From Albimonas donghaensis (GTDB lineage: Bacteria > Pseudomonadota > Alphaproteobacteria > Rhodobacterales > Rhodobacteraceae): a stretch of DNA of 64,000 nt. A model generated the notes under the pieces. The model made no database searches. It was not told the origin of the DNA and saw only the letters and a program-made list of their open reading frames with translations. The translations under genes were made by a program, and so were the position numbers. Of this stretch, positions 25,017-33,517 are shown one piece after another; position 1 is the first letter of the stretch, and each line of letters begins with the position of its first letter. The stretch spans positions 310,001-374,000 of the forward strand of contig NZ_FNMZ01000003.1 in NCBI RefSeq assembly GCF_900106695.1, read 5' to 3'.

Positions 25017-26114
25017 TCAGGCCGCGGCGCGGTCCGGGAACAGGCCGGCGATGCCTTCTTCGGTCGCCGCGCAGACCCCGCGCTCGGTGATCAGCGCCGT
25101 CACCAGCCGCGCCGGGGTCACGTCGAAGGCCGGGTTCTCGCCCTCCGAGCCCTCGGGCGTCAGCCGCACCTCCTCCACCGCGCCCGAGGCCGTCATGCCG
25201 GCCAGATGCGTCACCTCCCGGCCCGAGCGGCTCTCGATCGGGATGTCGAACCCGTCCTGGACCGAGAAATCCAGCGTCGGACTCGGCAGGGTCACGTAGA
25301 ACGGCACCCCGTTGTCATGCGCCGCCAGCGCCTTCAGGTAGGTGCCGATCTTGTTGCACACGTCGCCCCGCGCGGTGGTGCGGTCGGTGCCCACGATCAC
25401 CATGTCCACCAGCCCGCGCTGCATCAGGTGACCGCCGGCATTGTCCACGATCACCTTGTGCTTCACGCCGTGGCGGCCCAGCTCCCACGCGGTCAGGAAG
25501 GCGCCCTGGTTGCGGGGCCGGGTCTCGTCCACCCAGACCTCCACCGGGATGCCCGCGTCATGGGCCTTGTAGATCGGCGCCGTCGCCGTGCCCCAGTCCA
25601 CCGTCGCCAGCCAGCCGGCGTTGCAATGGGTCAGCACCCGCACCGGCTCGCCGGCCGGCTTCTTCGCCGCGATGGCCCGGATGATCTCCAGCCCGTGATC
25701 GCCGATGGCCGCGTTGATCGCCACGTCCTCGTCGCACAGCGCCGCCGCCTCGGCCCAGGCCGCCTCCGCCCGCGCCTCCGCGGGCAGGGGGGCCAGCACC
25801 GCCTTCATCCGCTCCAGCGCCCAATGCAGGTTGACCGCGGTCGGCCGCGTCTCCAGCAGCGTCGCGCAGGCCTCCGCCAGCCCGGCGTCCGTGGCGTCGA
25901 CCCGCATCGCCAGCGCCACGCCATAGGCCGTCGTCGCCCCGATCAGCGGGGCGCCGCGCACCTGCATCACCCGGATCGCATGGGCCGCCTGGTCCATCCC
26001 CGACAGGCGCAGGATCTCGAACCGGTGCGGGAACAGGGTCTGGTCGAGGATCTCCACCGCCCGCCCGTCCTCGGCCGGCCAGATGGTGCGGAAGGGCACG
26101 CCGTCGATCTTCAT
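25017..26114 (-). CDS. mtnA: S-methyl-5-thioribose-1-phosphate isomerase
   Basis: This 365-residue enzyme of the methionine salvage pathway isomerises methylthioribose-1-phosphate to methylthioribulose-1-phosphate. It shows the eIF2B-like fold signatures: [43 protein letters not shown] with the catalytic cysteine, [19 protein letters not shown], and [19 protein letters not shown] with the catalytic aspartate. I chose the ATG at 26114 ([13 protein letters not shown]), which follows CAGGAGA; the frame upstream belongs to the divergent cupin gene region. No other methionine-salvage genes are in the window. Confidence 0.93.
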   Translation of the reverse strand: MKIDGVPFRTIWPAEDGRAVEILDQTLFPHRFEILRLSGMDQAAHAIRVMQVRGAPLIGATTAYGVALAMRVDATDAGLAEACATLLETRPTAVNLHWALERMKAVLAPLPAEARAEAAWAEAAALCDEDVAINAAIGDHGLEIIRAIAAKKPAGEPVRVLTHCNAGWLATVDWGTATAPIYKAHDAGIPVEVWVDETRPRNQGAFLTAWELGRHGVKHKVIVDNAGGHLMQRGLVDMVIVGTDRTTARGDVCNKIGTYLKALAAHDNGVPFYVTLPSPTLDFSVQDGFDIPIESRSGREVTHLAGMTASGAVEEVRLTPEGSEGENPAFDVTPARLVTALITERGVCAATEEGIAGLFPDRAAA

Positions 26115-26241
26115 CGGAGGTCTCCTGAGCGGGTCGGCGAAAGGGGCGATGGGTCGAACGGAACCCTTGCCCCCGCGGGCCCGCGCGGTCAATCCGCGGG
26201 AAAGGCTTGCGCCCGCCGCGCCCCGCGCCCAGCCTGCATCC

Positions 26242-26622
26242 ATGACACAACCCCAGACGCGCCCCCGCATCCTCCCCGCCGCCGCCTCCGCGCCCTTCGA
26301 GACGCGGGAGCGCTGCGCGATCCGCGAACTGCTCAACGACCCGGCAGAGCCCGAGACCTCGCTGGCCGAGGCCCGCGTCCCGCCCGGCGTCACCACCGAG
26401 CTTCACGCGCTCGACGTGGCCGAGCGCTACATCGTCACCGAAGGGGCGGGAGAGATCGAGCTGGCCGGGGCCTGGTCCCCGCTGGCCGCGGGCGACGCCG
26501 CGCTGATCCCGGCCGGCACGCCGCAACGGGCCCGCAATCCGGGGCCCGGGGATCTGGTCTTCCTGTGCCTGTGCACGCCGCGTTTCCGGCCGGAGGGCTA
26601 CACGCCCCTCGATCCCGCCTGA
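26242..26622 (+). CDS. cupin-domain protein
   Basis: A 126-residue single-domain cupin. Motif 1 is degenerate ([28 protein letters not shown] keeps H and E at the usual spacing; quoted in part, residues 45-73) and motif 2 is [16 protein letters not shown], where the usual histidine is replaced by Gln, so metal binding may be altered. Start ATG at 26242, no clear ribosome site. It is divergent from mtnA across 127 bp. Function unknown; a small-molecule sensor or isomerase is possible. Confidence 0.75.
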   Translation: MTQPQTRPRILPAAASAPFETRERCAIRELLNDPAEPETSLAEARVPPGVTTELHALDVAERYIVTEGAGEIELAGAWSPLAAGDAALIPAGTPQRARNPGPGDLVFLCLCTPRFRPEGYTPLDPA

Positions 26623-26637
26623 TCCGGCGGCGGCCCG

Positions 26638-27048
26638 TCAGAGCCGCCCGCGCATGGGCGCGGCGGCGAAGGCCGGGCCGGTCGCGGCGGCCTGGACCGT
26701 CAGCGGCATCACGCAGGCGTCGTCGCGCGCCGCCGGGCAGGGGCCGTTCTGCGCCTCGCGGTCGCGGAACCTGACATGGACCCGCATCCTGCCGGCGGTC
26801 GCCTCGTCGAAGCGGATCTCGACCACCCCGGGCTCCGCCGCCCGGCTCGCCGACGCGTCCGCGTATTGCGCGAAGGGCAGGCCGATGGCGCCGATCGCGC
26901 TCAGCCCCAGGCTCAGCCCCGCCACGGCCAGCCCCGACCGGCTCTTGACCGGCAGAGGGCGGCGCGGCCGCGCGTCCTCCACGCCTGATGTCGATGCCCC
27001 GGGCGTCGTCCGGGGCGTTGGTCCGCGCTCGTTCCCGTCGTTCGTCAT
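26638..27048 (-). CDS. single-pass membrane protein of unknown function
   Basis: A 136-residue protein with a hydrophilic, Arg/Pro-rich N-terminus of about 45 residues, one membrane helix (SGLAVAGLSLGLSAIGAIGL, residues about 47-66) and a C-terminal domain of about 65 residues with two cysteines (GPCPAARDDACVMPL) that probably form a disulfide outside the membrane. AAGGAGG about 8 nt before the ATG at 27048 fixes the start. No family recognised. The neighbours, a cupin and meaB, give no clue. Confidence 0.6.
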   Translation of the reverse strand: MTNDGNERGPTPRTTPGASTSGVEDARPRRPLPVKSRSGLAVAGLSLGLSAIGAIGLPFAQYADASASRAAEPGVVEIRFDEATAGRMRVHVRFRDREAQNGPCPAARDDACVMPLTVQAAATGPAFAAAPMRGRL

Positions 27049-27191
27049 GCGCCATCCTCCTTGCTGTTCGCCCGCGCGGCCGACCCGGGAAAGGCGGGGG
27101 TGGGGGGCGCCGCGTCGGGCGGGGGGGCTTCCGACACCCGCCATAACCAAGGTAGACACGGGCGGAACCATGGCGCTCCGTCGGCGCTCGC

Positions 27192-28271
27192 ATGAAATTG
27201 ATGGCAGGAACCTGGCATTTGACCTCAACCGGCACGACCGCCCCGATCCCGGACCCCGAAATCGACCCCAAGGCGGAGGCGCTGGCCGAAGACCTCGCCG
27301 CGCGGCTGGCCAAGGGCGACCGACGGGCGCTGGCGCGGGGAATCACGCTGATCGAATCGACCCGCGCCGACCATCGCCGCGCCGCCGCCGCGCTTGTCCG
27401 CCGGCTGCACGCCGCCCCCCGCGACGCCGTGCGGCTGGGGCTTTCGGGCACGCCGGGCGTCGGCAAATCCACCTTCATCGAAAGTTTCGGGGTCCGGCTC
27501 GCCGATCAGGGCCGCAAGATCGCGGTGCTGGCCGTGGACCCGTCCAGCTCGCGCAACGGCGGCTCGATCCTCGGCGACAAGACCCGGATGGAGCACCTGT
27601 CCCGCCATCCCAACGCCTTCATCCGCCCCTCGCCCTCCGGCGCCACGCTGGGCGGCGTCGCCCGCCGCACGCGAGAGGCGATCCTGCTGTGCGAGGCCGC
27701 CGGCTTCGACCTGGTGATCGTGGAGACGGTGGGCGTCGGCCAGTCCGAGACCATGGTCGCCGACATGACCGACATCTTCCTGCTTCTGCTGGCCCCCGCC
27801 GGGGGCGATGAGCTTCAGGGCGTCAAGCGCGGGATCATGGAGATCTGCGACATGATCGTGGTCAACAAGGCCGACGGCGACCTGAAGGCCACCGCCCAAC
27901 GCACCCGCGCCGATTACGCCGGCGCCCTGCATCTGCTGCGCAAACGCGGGCAGGACCCGGAGGGCTTCCCCAAGGCGATCGCCGTCTCGGCGCTGGAGGA
28001 GGACGGCCTGGAAAAGGCGTGGGAGGAGATCCTCACCCTGGACGCCTTCCGCCGCGAGAACGGGATCCGCGACCACAAGCGCCGCCAGCAGGCCGTCACC
28101 TGGTTCCGCGCCGAGGTCGAGGAACGGCTCCTGCGCCGCTTCCGCCGCACGCCGGAGGTCGCCGCGATCTGGCCGGCGCTGGAGCAGTCGGTGGGCGAGG
28201 GCGACACCGCCCCCCAGATCGCCGCCGCCCAGGCGCTGGCCGCCTTCGGCCTCACCGGCGACGAGACCTGA
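27192..28271 (+). CDS. meaB: MeaB-type GTPase chaperone of acyl-CoA mutases
   Basis: A 359-residue G3E-family GTPase that loads and protects adenosylcobalamin in methylmalonyl- or ethylmalonyl-CoA mutase. Motifs: GTPGVGKST (86-94, Walker A), VLAVDPSSSRNGGSILGDKTRM, SPSGATLGGVARRTRE, the Walker B/switch VIVETVGVGQSET, and VVNKADG (base specificity NKAD). Two near starts exist (ATG 27192 and 27201), neither with a good ribosome site. It stands apart from ecm (8-10 kb), so it may serve Ecm, a methylmalonyl-CoA mutase outside the window, or both. Confidence 0.9.
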   Translation: MKLMAGTWHLTSTGTTAPIPDPEIDPKAEALAEDLAARLAKGDRRALARGITLIESTRADHRRAAAALVRRLHAAPRDAVRLGLSGTPGVGKSTFIESFGVRLADQGRKIAVLAVDPSSSRNGGSILGDKTRMEHLSRHPNAFIRPSPSGATLGGVARRTREAILLCEAAGFDLVIVETVGVGQSETMVADMTDIFLLLLAPAGGDELQGVKRGIMEICDMIVVNKADGDLKATAQRTRADYAGALHLLRKRGQDPEGFPKAIAVSALEEDGLEKAWEEILTLDAFRRENGIRDHKRRQQAVTWFRAEVEERLLRRFRRTPEVAAIWPALEQSVGEGDTAPQIAAAQALAAFGLTGDET

Positions 28272-28290
28272 GCCGCGCCGGGCGACCGGT

Positions 28291-29835
28291 TCAGACGAAC
28301 AGGTCGTCCTCGCTCAGCGCCGCGCCGTCGAAGCTGCGGACCTCGATCTCGCCGCCGGTCTCGACCAGGATGAGCACCGCGCCGAACCGCGCCCGCGCGT
28401 AGTCTGCGGTCAGGTTGACCAGCTCGATGGCGTCCAGCCCGGTCTCGAAATCCGCGATCACGTCGCGCCCCGCCCCGTCGCCGAGGCCGAAGCGGAACAG
28501 GTCGGCGCCGTCGCCGCCGGTCATCGCGTCATCGCCTTCGCCGCCCACCAGCAGGTCGTCGCCGCGGCCGCCCTTCAGCCGGTCGTCCCCGGCCCCGCCC
28601 TTGATCCGGTCCGCGCCGCCGCCGCCCTTCAGGTCGTCGTCGCCGCCGCCGCCGGCCATCCGGTCGCCGCCGCGCCCGCCGATGAGCGAATCGAACCCCG
28701 CCCCGGCCTTCATCCGGTCGGCGCCGACGCCGCCGTCCAGCGAGTCATTGCCCGCGCCGCCGCGCAGCCGGTCGTCGCCCGCCCCGCCGATCAGCGCGTC
28801 ATGCCCGGCATGGCCGTTCACGACGTCGTCGCCGCGCCCGCCGATCAGCCGGTCATTGGCGCCCCGGCCCTTGATGACGTTGTCGAGGTCGTTGCCGCGG
28901 ATATGGTCGTCGCCGGCGCCGCCGGTCCCGTTCTCGATCTCCACGTTGTAGGCGATGGTGAAGCCGCCCCGCGCCGGCTCCGACTGGCTCAGGAAACCGC
29001 CGCCGCCGGGATTGTCGGTCAGCGTCGCCGCCCGCAGGTCGATCGTCGCCGGGCGCGTGCCGTTGTAGCGGATCTCATCCTCGCCGGCGGTGTCCCAGAT
29101 CGTCTCCCAATAGGTCCCGCGCCGGTTCTGGTCCGGCACGACATAAACGTCGTCGCCCGCCGCATGGGTCAGGTTGGCGCCGTATTTCATCTGCAACGCC
29201 GCGATGTCGATGGCGCCCGGCCCCGACTGGTGGCCGTAGGTCCAGAAACGGTAGGTCGTCGCCCCCTCGCCGGTGGCCAGCCCGCGATTGTAGCTCATCG
29301 CCGTGTAGACGCCCTGGTTCAGATCCCAGACCCCGAGATCCTCCGGATCCGCGACCCCGGTCATCACCTCCGACTCGCCGCCGTCGTCATGCGGATGGGC
29401 GAGCCCGAGCCCGTGGGCGAATTCGTGGATCAGCGTGTAGAACTCGTATCCGCCCTTCTCCAGCGTCGAGCCCTTGCCCTTCTTCGAATCCCATCCCGCG
29501 CCCAGCGCGTTGAAGCTGCCGACGCCTTCCAGCTCCTCCCCCGGAGGGTTCATGAAGCCCAGCGTCGGGTCGTCCCGGTCGGCGTATTTCGAGACCTTGA
29601 AATCCGCCTTGCGCGGGTCGTTCACCTTCTGGAATTCGATGGGGATGACGTCGGAGAACTCCTCCAGCGCCTTCATCACCCGGTTCTTCTCGTAGGCCGT
29701 CCAGGCCGTGCGCCCCTCGCCCGGCAGGAACTTGATGCGGACCACGCCATCGGCCACCTGCGCGTCGTCGAGCTGGGTTCCCCAGTCGATCGAGGCCAGG
29801 GCCTGGAAATCGTCGGGGAAATCCTGCAGGGCCAT
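28291..29835 (-). CDS. serralysin-like M10 metalloprotease with RTX repeats
   Basis: A 514-residue secreted zinc protease. The catalytic motif HEFAHGLGLAH (137-147, HEXXHXXGXXH) and the Met-turn AMSYN identify the M10B/serralysin group. A long array of calcium-binding RTX nonapeptides (GGAGDDRLRGGAGND and similar) occupies about residues 345-460, followed by the C-terminal secretion domain (ADLFRFGLGDGAGRDVIADF). There is no N-terminal signal peptide, as expected for type I secretion; no ABC/HlyD/TolC genes are adjacent. AAGGAGC precedes the ATG at 29835. Stop codons of this gene and meaB are only 19 bp apart, tail to tail. Role: extracellular protein breakdown. Confidence 0.88.
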   Translation of the reverse strand: MALQDFPDDFQALASIDWGTQLDDAQVADGVVRIKFLPGEGRTAWTAYEKNRVMKALEEFSDVIPIEFQKVNDPRKADFKVSKYADRDDPTLGFMNPPGEELEGVGSFNALGAGWDSKKGKGSTLEKGGYEFYTLIHEFAHGLGLAHPHDDGGESEVMTGVADPEDLGVWDLNQGVYTAMSYNRGLATGEGATTYRFWTYGHQSGPGAIDIAALQMKYGANLTHAAGDDVYVVPDQNRRGTYWETIWDTAGEDEIRYNGTRPATIDLRAATLTDNPGGGGFLSQSEPARGGFTIAYNVEIENGTGGAGDDHIRGNDLDNVIKGRGANDRLIGGRGDDVVNGHAGHDALIGGAGDDRLRGGAGNDSLDGGVGADRMKAGAGFDSLIGGRGGDRMAGGGGDDDLKGGGGADRIKGGAGDDRLKGGRGDDLLVGGEGDDAMTGGDGADLFRFGLGDGAGRDVIADFETGLDAIELVNLTADYARARFGAVLILVETGGEIEVRSFDGAALSEDDLFV

Positions 29836-30090
29836 GTACGGTACGCTCCTTGAGGTCACGGCGACGGCGATTGAAGGGGAACGGGGGCCGGCGCGACGCG
29901 GCCCACGAAACGCGGAAACCCCACCGCGGCGCAAGCGCTTGCGGGCCAAGGTTCAACCGCTTTGCGCAGGGCGTGACCTGCGTGCCGCGGTCATGCGCCG
30001 GTCATCGGGGCCGACGCGGCGCGAGGCGCGGCGGCCCGGAGCGCGTCGCCTCCGCCCCCCGGTCCGGCGGCGGCATCTTGACGGGCCATG

Positions 30091-30119
30091 TTGACGGGGG
30101 GACCGCGACTCGCTATTGG
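30091..30119 (+). promoter_or_regulatory. probable rpmB promoter
   Basis: TTGACG (30091-30096) and TATTGG (30114-30119) are separated by 17 bp, a good sigma-70-type promoter for alphaproteobacteria, about 85 bp before the rpmB ATG. A second TTGACG lies at 30078. The rest of 29836-30204 holds no gene that I can support. Confidence 0.6.
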
Positions 30120-30204
30120 AAGCGCCTCTTATTCCGGCGCGCCGTGCGGAACCTCCGACCGGCGCGTTCTTACGTTGCGAACACCAACCCGAAGGGCGAA
30201 AGAT

Positions 30205-30495
30205 ATGTCCCGTCGCTGCGAGCTCTCCGGCAAGGGCGTGATGACCGGCCACAATGTGAGCCACTCGAACATCAAGACCAACCGCCGGTTCCTGCCGAAC
30301 CTGAACGACGTCACGCTGCAGAGCGAGGCCCTCGGCCGGAGCTTCAAGTTCCGCGTCGCCGCCTCGACCCTGCGGTCGGTGGACCATCGCGGCGGGCTCG
30401 ACGCCTACCTCGCGAAGGCCCTCGACCGTGAGCTGTCGCCCAAGGCGCTGAAGGTCAAGCGCGATATCGAGAAGTCCCAGGCCCCCGCGGCCTGA
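30205..30495 (+). CDS. rpmB: large ribosomal subunit protein bL28
   Basis: A 96-residue ribosomal protein: [20 protein letters not shown] at the start, then [15 protein letters not shown], are the L28 signatures. It is in the alphaproteobacterial long form of about 96 residues; only one cysteine of the zinc-ribbon type remains. GAAGGGCGAAAG serves as the ribosome site. It is flanked by a promoter and a terminator of its own. Confidence 0.97.
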   Translation: MSRRCELSGKGVMTGHNVSHSNIKTNRRFLPNLNDVTLQSEALGRSFKFRVAASTLRSVDHRGGLDAYLAKALDRELSPKALKVKRDIEKSQAPAA

Positions 30496-30536
30496 GCTTC
30501 CCGGTTCGGGCTGCGCGCCCATCGCCGATGATTTCG

Positions 30537-30567
30537 AACCCGGCCCGCACCAATCGCGGGCCGGGTT
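30537..30567 (+). terminator. intrinsic terminator of rpmB
   Basis: AACCCGGCCCGC (30537-30548) pairs perfectly with GCGGGCCGGGTT (30556-30567) around a 7 nt loop, followed by TCTTC. It lies 41 bp past the rpmB stop. Confidence 0.85.
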
Positions 30568-30643
30568 TCTTCATGTGCGCCGCGTCGCCCCGCCGCCGTC
30601 CCGCCGCTCGCCATATGGGGCGGGAGCGGGTAGAAGCGCGGGC

Positions 30644-31072
30644 ATGACCGGGATCCTGCTTCGCGCGCTGCTGATCTGCCTGCTGTCCCTGCAGGCCGTG
30701 GCCCTGCGCGCGTCGCCGATGCCGACCGGCGCGGGGGGGACGCCGCTGGCCGGCGAATGGGTCCTGCCGCTCTGCGGCGGCGGAGTCGCCATGCTGGCGG
30801 ACCCCGCGCCGGCTGATCCCACGCTGGCGGACCCCACGCTGGCGGACCCCACGGGGGGGGCGCCCGGGGTCGACGGCCCCTCCGCGCCCGCCTCTCACAT
30901 GGATTGTCTCGACTGCTGCCTCGCCGCGGTCGACCGCGCCGCCGACCCGGCCCGCGCCCCCGCCCGCCGGATCGCCGCGGCCCGCCTGCGCCGGCGCCTG
31001 CCGCCGGGCCGCGCCCCTCTCGGCCGCGCCGCGCCAAGGCCCCGATCGCGCGCGCCTCCCCGCCCGCTCTGA
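30644..31072 (+). CDS. DUF2946-like exported protein, copper-locus type
   Basis: A 142-residue protein with an N-terminal hydrophobic helix (MTGILLRALLICLLSLQAVA), a LPLCGGG cysteine motif and an HMDCLDCCLAA motif. This order (membrane helix, C-x-G, then H-x2-C-x2-CC) is that of DUF2946 proteins, which often neighbour copper genes. The PCu(A)C chaperone gene follows 42 bp downstream, supporting a metal-related role. The C-terminus is Arg/Pro-rich. A 15 bp tandem repeat encodes LADPT units in the middle. No good ribosome site precedes the ATG at 30644. Confidence 0.6.
   Translation: MTGILLRALLICLLSLQAVALRASPMPTGAGGTPLAGEWVLPLCGGGVAMLADPAPADPTLADPTLADPTGGAPGVDGPSAPASHMDCLDCCLAAVDRAADPARAPARRIAAARLRRRLPPGRAPLGRAAPRPRSRAPPRPL
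30794..30853 (+). repeat. four tandem 15 bp units
   Basis: The unit CTGGCGGACCCCACG is present twice perfectly (30824-30838, 30839-30853) and twice imperfectly upstream (30794-30823). It encodes LADPA-PADPT-LADPT-LADPT in the DUF2946-like protein. Being a multiple of three, unit number could vary without breaking the frame. Confidence 0.8.
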
Positions 31073-31114
31073 GCCCATTCCAACCGAATCTCAGAGACTT
31101 ACGGGAGACACCCC

Positions 31115-31615
31115 ATGTTCCGCACCCTCACGGCTCCGGCCGCGCTCGCCGCCTTCGCGCTCTCCGCCCTGCCGGGTTTCGCCGCCGACATCATGGTGGA
31201 CGACGCCTATGCGCGCTCCTCCAACCCCAAGGTCGGGGGCGTGTTCTTCGTGCTGCGCAACCCCTCCGCCGAGCCGGTGAAACTGGTCGAGGCCCGCTCC
31301 AACGTCGCCCGCAAGACCGAGCTGCACACCCACCTGATGCAGGACGGCATCGCCCGGATGCGCCAGGTCGACGCCATCGAGATCCCCGCCCAGGGCATGG
31401 CCCCGTTGCAGCGCGGCGGCGACCACGTGATGCTGATGGGCCTGACCGCGCCGCTGGCGCAGGGCGCGAGCTTCCCGCTGACGCTGGTCTTCGATGACGG
31501 GACCGAGCAGGTGGTCGAGGTCACCGTCGACAACGAACGCCAGGACGCCCCGATGGATCACGGCAAGATGGGCCACGGCGACATGAAGCATGACGACATG
31601 AAGAAGGCCGACTGA
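31115..31615 (+). CDS. periplasmic copper chaperone PCu(A)C
   Basis: A 166-residue exported Cu(I) chaperone that helps metallate the CuA centre of cytochrome c oxidase. It has a signal peptide (ending GFAA), DAYARSSNPKVGGVFFVL, and the copper motif HTHLMQDGIARM ... HVMLMGL (the H-M-X10-M-X21-H-X-M pattern in this variant). An unusual His/Met-rich tail (MDHGKMGHGDMKHDDM, near residues 149-164) may bind extra copper. GGGAGAC precedes the ATG. Probably co-transcribed with the DUF2946-like gene. Confidence 0.92.
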   Translation: MFRTLTAPAALAAFALSALPGFAADIMVDDAYARSSNPKVGGVFFVLRNPSAEPVKLVEARSNVARKTELHTHLMQDGIARMRQVDAIEIPAQGMAPLQRGGDHVMLMGLTAPLAQGASFPLTLVFDDGTEQVVEVTVDNERQDAPMDHGKMGHGDMKHDDMKKAD

Positions 31616-31653
31616 GGCCCGACCCCGGCTCCCGCGCCCCCCCGGCGCGGGGG

Positions 31654-32376
31654 TCAGCCCCCCGCCAGCAGCGCCTCGACCCAGGCGGGCACGATCTCCG
31701 TCGCCTTGCCATGGCGGGATTCGCGGAAATACGACGCGCCTTCCGAGGGCTCCAGGTTCAGCTCCAGCGTATCGGCCCCCGCGGCCCGCGCCTCCGCCAC
31801 GAAGCCCGCCGCCGGGTAGACCGCGCCGGACGTGCCGATGGAGACGAACAGCGCGCATTGGCCCAGCGCGGCATAGATCTCCTCCATCCGGTAGGGCATC
31901 TCCCCGAACCACACCACGTCCGGCCGCACCCGCGCCGCGCCGCAGGCGGGGCAGGTCGAGGCGGTCGTCATCGGCGCATCCCCCGACGGCCAGCGATGGT
32001 CGCACCCCGCGCAGAGCGCCTTGGCGAATTCCCCGTGAATATGGATCAGGTCGGCGGGATCGGCCCCGGCCAGCGCGCCGGCCCGCTCATGCAGGTCGTC
32101 GACGTTCTGGGTCACGATCAGCACCTCTCCCGGCCGCGCCGCCTGCAACCGCGCCAGCGCGTGATGGGCGGCGTTGGCCTCGGCCGCGCGGGCGTTGGCG
32201 CGGCGGGCGTTGTAGAAGTCCAGCACCATGTCCGGGTCGCGGGCGAAGGCTTCGGGCGTCGCCACGTCCTCCAACCGCACCTTCGTCCACAGCCCGCCCA
32301 GGTCGCGGAACGTGCCCAGCCCGCTCTCGGCCGACACCCCCGCCCCGGTCAGGATCACGATCTCGGGTCCCGTCAT
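31654..32376 (-). CDS. cobB: Sir2-family NAD-dependent protein deacylase
   Basis: A 240-residue class III sirtuin that removes acyl groups from lysines with NAD. Motifs: TGAGVSAESGLGTFRD near the N-terminus, TQNVDDLHERAG, the catalytic HGE, two zinc pairs CAGC and CPAC, RPDVVWFGE and IGTSGAVYPAA. Residues Y and R of the class III desuccinylase pocket seem present in the FYNARRANAR segment. The ATG at 32376 follows GGGGAGGA. It is divergent from the phosphatase gene. Confidence 0.93.
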   Translation of the reverse strand: MTGPEIVILTGAGVSAESGLGTFRDLGGLWTKVRLEDVATPEAFARDPDMVLDFYNARRANARAAEANAAHHALARLQAARPGEVLIVTQNVDDLHERAGALAGADPADLIHIHGEFAKALCAGCDHRWPSGDAPMTTASTCPACGAARVRPDVVWFGEMPYRMEEIYAALGQCALFVSIGTSGAVYPAAGFVAEARAAGADTLELNLEPSEGASYFRESRHGKATEIVPAWVEALLAGG

Positions 32377-32477
32377 GGCGCTCCTCCCCTGTCGCCCGGT
32401 TGCGCCCGCCCGGCGCCGGGGCCAGCATGGCACGGCCGCGCCGCCCCCCGAAACCCGCCCCAGCGCCCGGAGCCCGC

Positions 32478-32939
32478 ATGACCCGCCTGCTCTTCGTCTG
32501 CCTCGGCAATATCTGCCGCTCTCCCGCCGCCGAGGGCGTGATGCGCGCCCGGGCCGAGGCCGCGGGGCTCTCGGTCACGCTCGACAGCGCGGGAACCGGC
32601 GACTGGCATGCGGGCGACCCGCCGGACCGGCGCATGACCGCCGCCGCCCGCAAGCGGGGGATCGACCTGACCGGCCTGCGCGCCCGCCAGGTCCGCCCGC
32701 GGGATTTCGAGGCGTTCGACCTGGTGCTCGCCATGGACCGCGCCAATCTCGACGCGCTCTCGCGTCTCCGCCCCGCCGGCGCCCCTGCGGGGCTGGAGCT
32801 GATGCGCGATCAGGCCCCCGGCCCCCGCGGGCAGGAGGTTCCGGACCCCTATTACGGCGGCGACGCCGGGTTCGAGCGGGTGCTGGACATGCTGGAGGCG
32901 GCCGCCGACGGGCTCGTCGCGCGTCTCCGCAAGGGCTGA
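32478..32939 (+). CDS. low-molecular-weight protein-tyrosine phosphatase
   Basis: A 153-residue phosphatase with the active-site loop VCLGNICRSP (C(X)5R(S)) at residues about 7-16 and the general-acid motif DPYYGG near residue 125. Arsenate-reductase-type features are absent. The ATG at 32478 is supported by the loop being at the very N-terminus; the ribosome site (CCCGGAGCCC) is weak. No capsule genes are near, so the substrate is unknown. Its stop codon abuts the globin stop codon on the other strand. Confidence 0.92.
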   Translation: MTRLLFVCLGNICRSPAAEGVMRARAEAAGLSVTLDSAGTGDWHAGDPPDRRMTAAARKRGIDLTGLRARQVRPRDFEAFDLVLAMDRANLDALSRLRPAGAPAGLELMRDQAPGPRGQEVPDPYYGGDAGFERVLDMLEAAADGLVARLRKG

Positions 32940-33374
32940 TCAGCTGTCGGGGGACATCATCTCATTGGCCACGATCGCGTAAAGCTTGCGCCAGTCGGCC
33001 TCGAGCTCCGGCGTGAAGCGCTCGCCCAGATTGCTGCGCATGGTGTCGATCAGCGCCTCTTCCATCGGGGGGAAAAAGCGGGCCTCGACCCCGTAGGCGG
33101 CATGTCCGCGCCCAAGCTCCCGGATCTCGTTCCCCAGCCGCCCGTAATCCTCGCAGGCGTCGACCAGCAGGCCGAGCATGGCCATGAACTTGCGCCCCTG
33201 CCCCGCCAGGTCCGAATCGCGGAACAGCGTGCGCAGCTCCGGCGCCCGCTCGAACAGCGCCTGATAGAAATCAGTGGAGGCGTCGGGCGCGTCGCGCCGC
33301 AGGATATGCAGCATCTCGCGCATGCGGGCGAGATTTGTGGAATCGAGCGGCATGGCGCGGGCCCCGGCGTTCAT
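32940..33374 (-). CDS. single-domain globin
   Basis: A 144-residue globin of the flavohaemoglobin-like/single-domain type, without a reductase domain. The helix pattern DFYQALFERAPELRTLF (B-C region) and the proximal-histidine segment GNEIRELGRGHAAYGV are visible. Such proteins bind O2 or NO and often detoxify NO under low oxygen. A perfect FNR/FnrL box with a well-placed -10 lies upstream, which fits that role. The start may be at 33374 or at an internal ATG eight codons later (MPLDSTN). Confidence 0.85.
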   Translation of the reverse strand: MNAGARAMPLDSTNLARMREMLHILRRDAPDASTDFYQALFERAPELRTLFRDSDLAGQGRKFMAMLGLLVDACEDYGRLGNEIRELGRGHAAYGVEARFFPPMEEALIDTMRSNLGERFTPELEADWRKLYAIVANEMMSPDS

Positions 33375-33421
33375 GTCGTTGGTCCGGAATGAGGATGAGC
33401 GAAAAACGCTCTACGCGCAAC

Positions 33422-33463
33422 AATATGCTTTCGTTGCGTCTTTCATCCTTTGATCTGGATCAA
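33422..33463 (-). promoter_or_regulatory. class II FNR/FnrL-type promoter of the globin gene
   Basis: TTGATCTGGATCAA (33450-33463) is an exact FNR box (TTGAT-N4-ATCAA). On the minus strand a -10-like CATATT lies at 33427-33422. The box is centred at 33456.5, which puts a start site at about 33415 exactly 41.5 bp away, the standard class II activation distance. The globin ATG follows about 40 nt later. Confidence 0.8.
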
Positions 33464-33517
33464 ACGTTGCGACGGATGATGAAGCGCGCCGGGGTTTCCG
33501 GGCGCATCTCCCGCGCC

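Noticed and set aside
28500-28900. Regular DNA repeats suggestive of a repeat array
   Set aside because: The periodicity comes from the RTX nonapeptide codons of the serralysin-like protease; there are no identical repeats with unique spacers, so it is not CRISPR.
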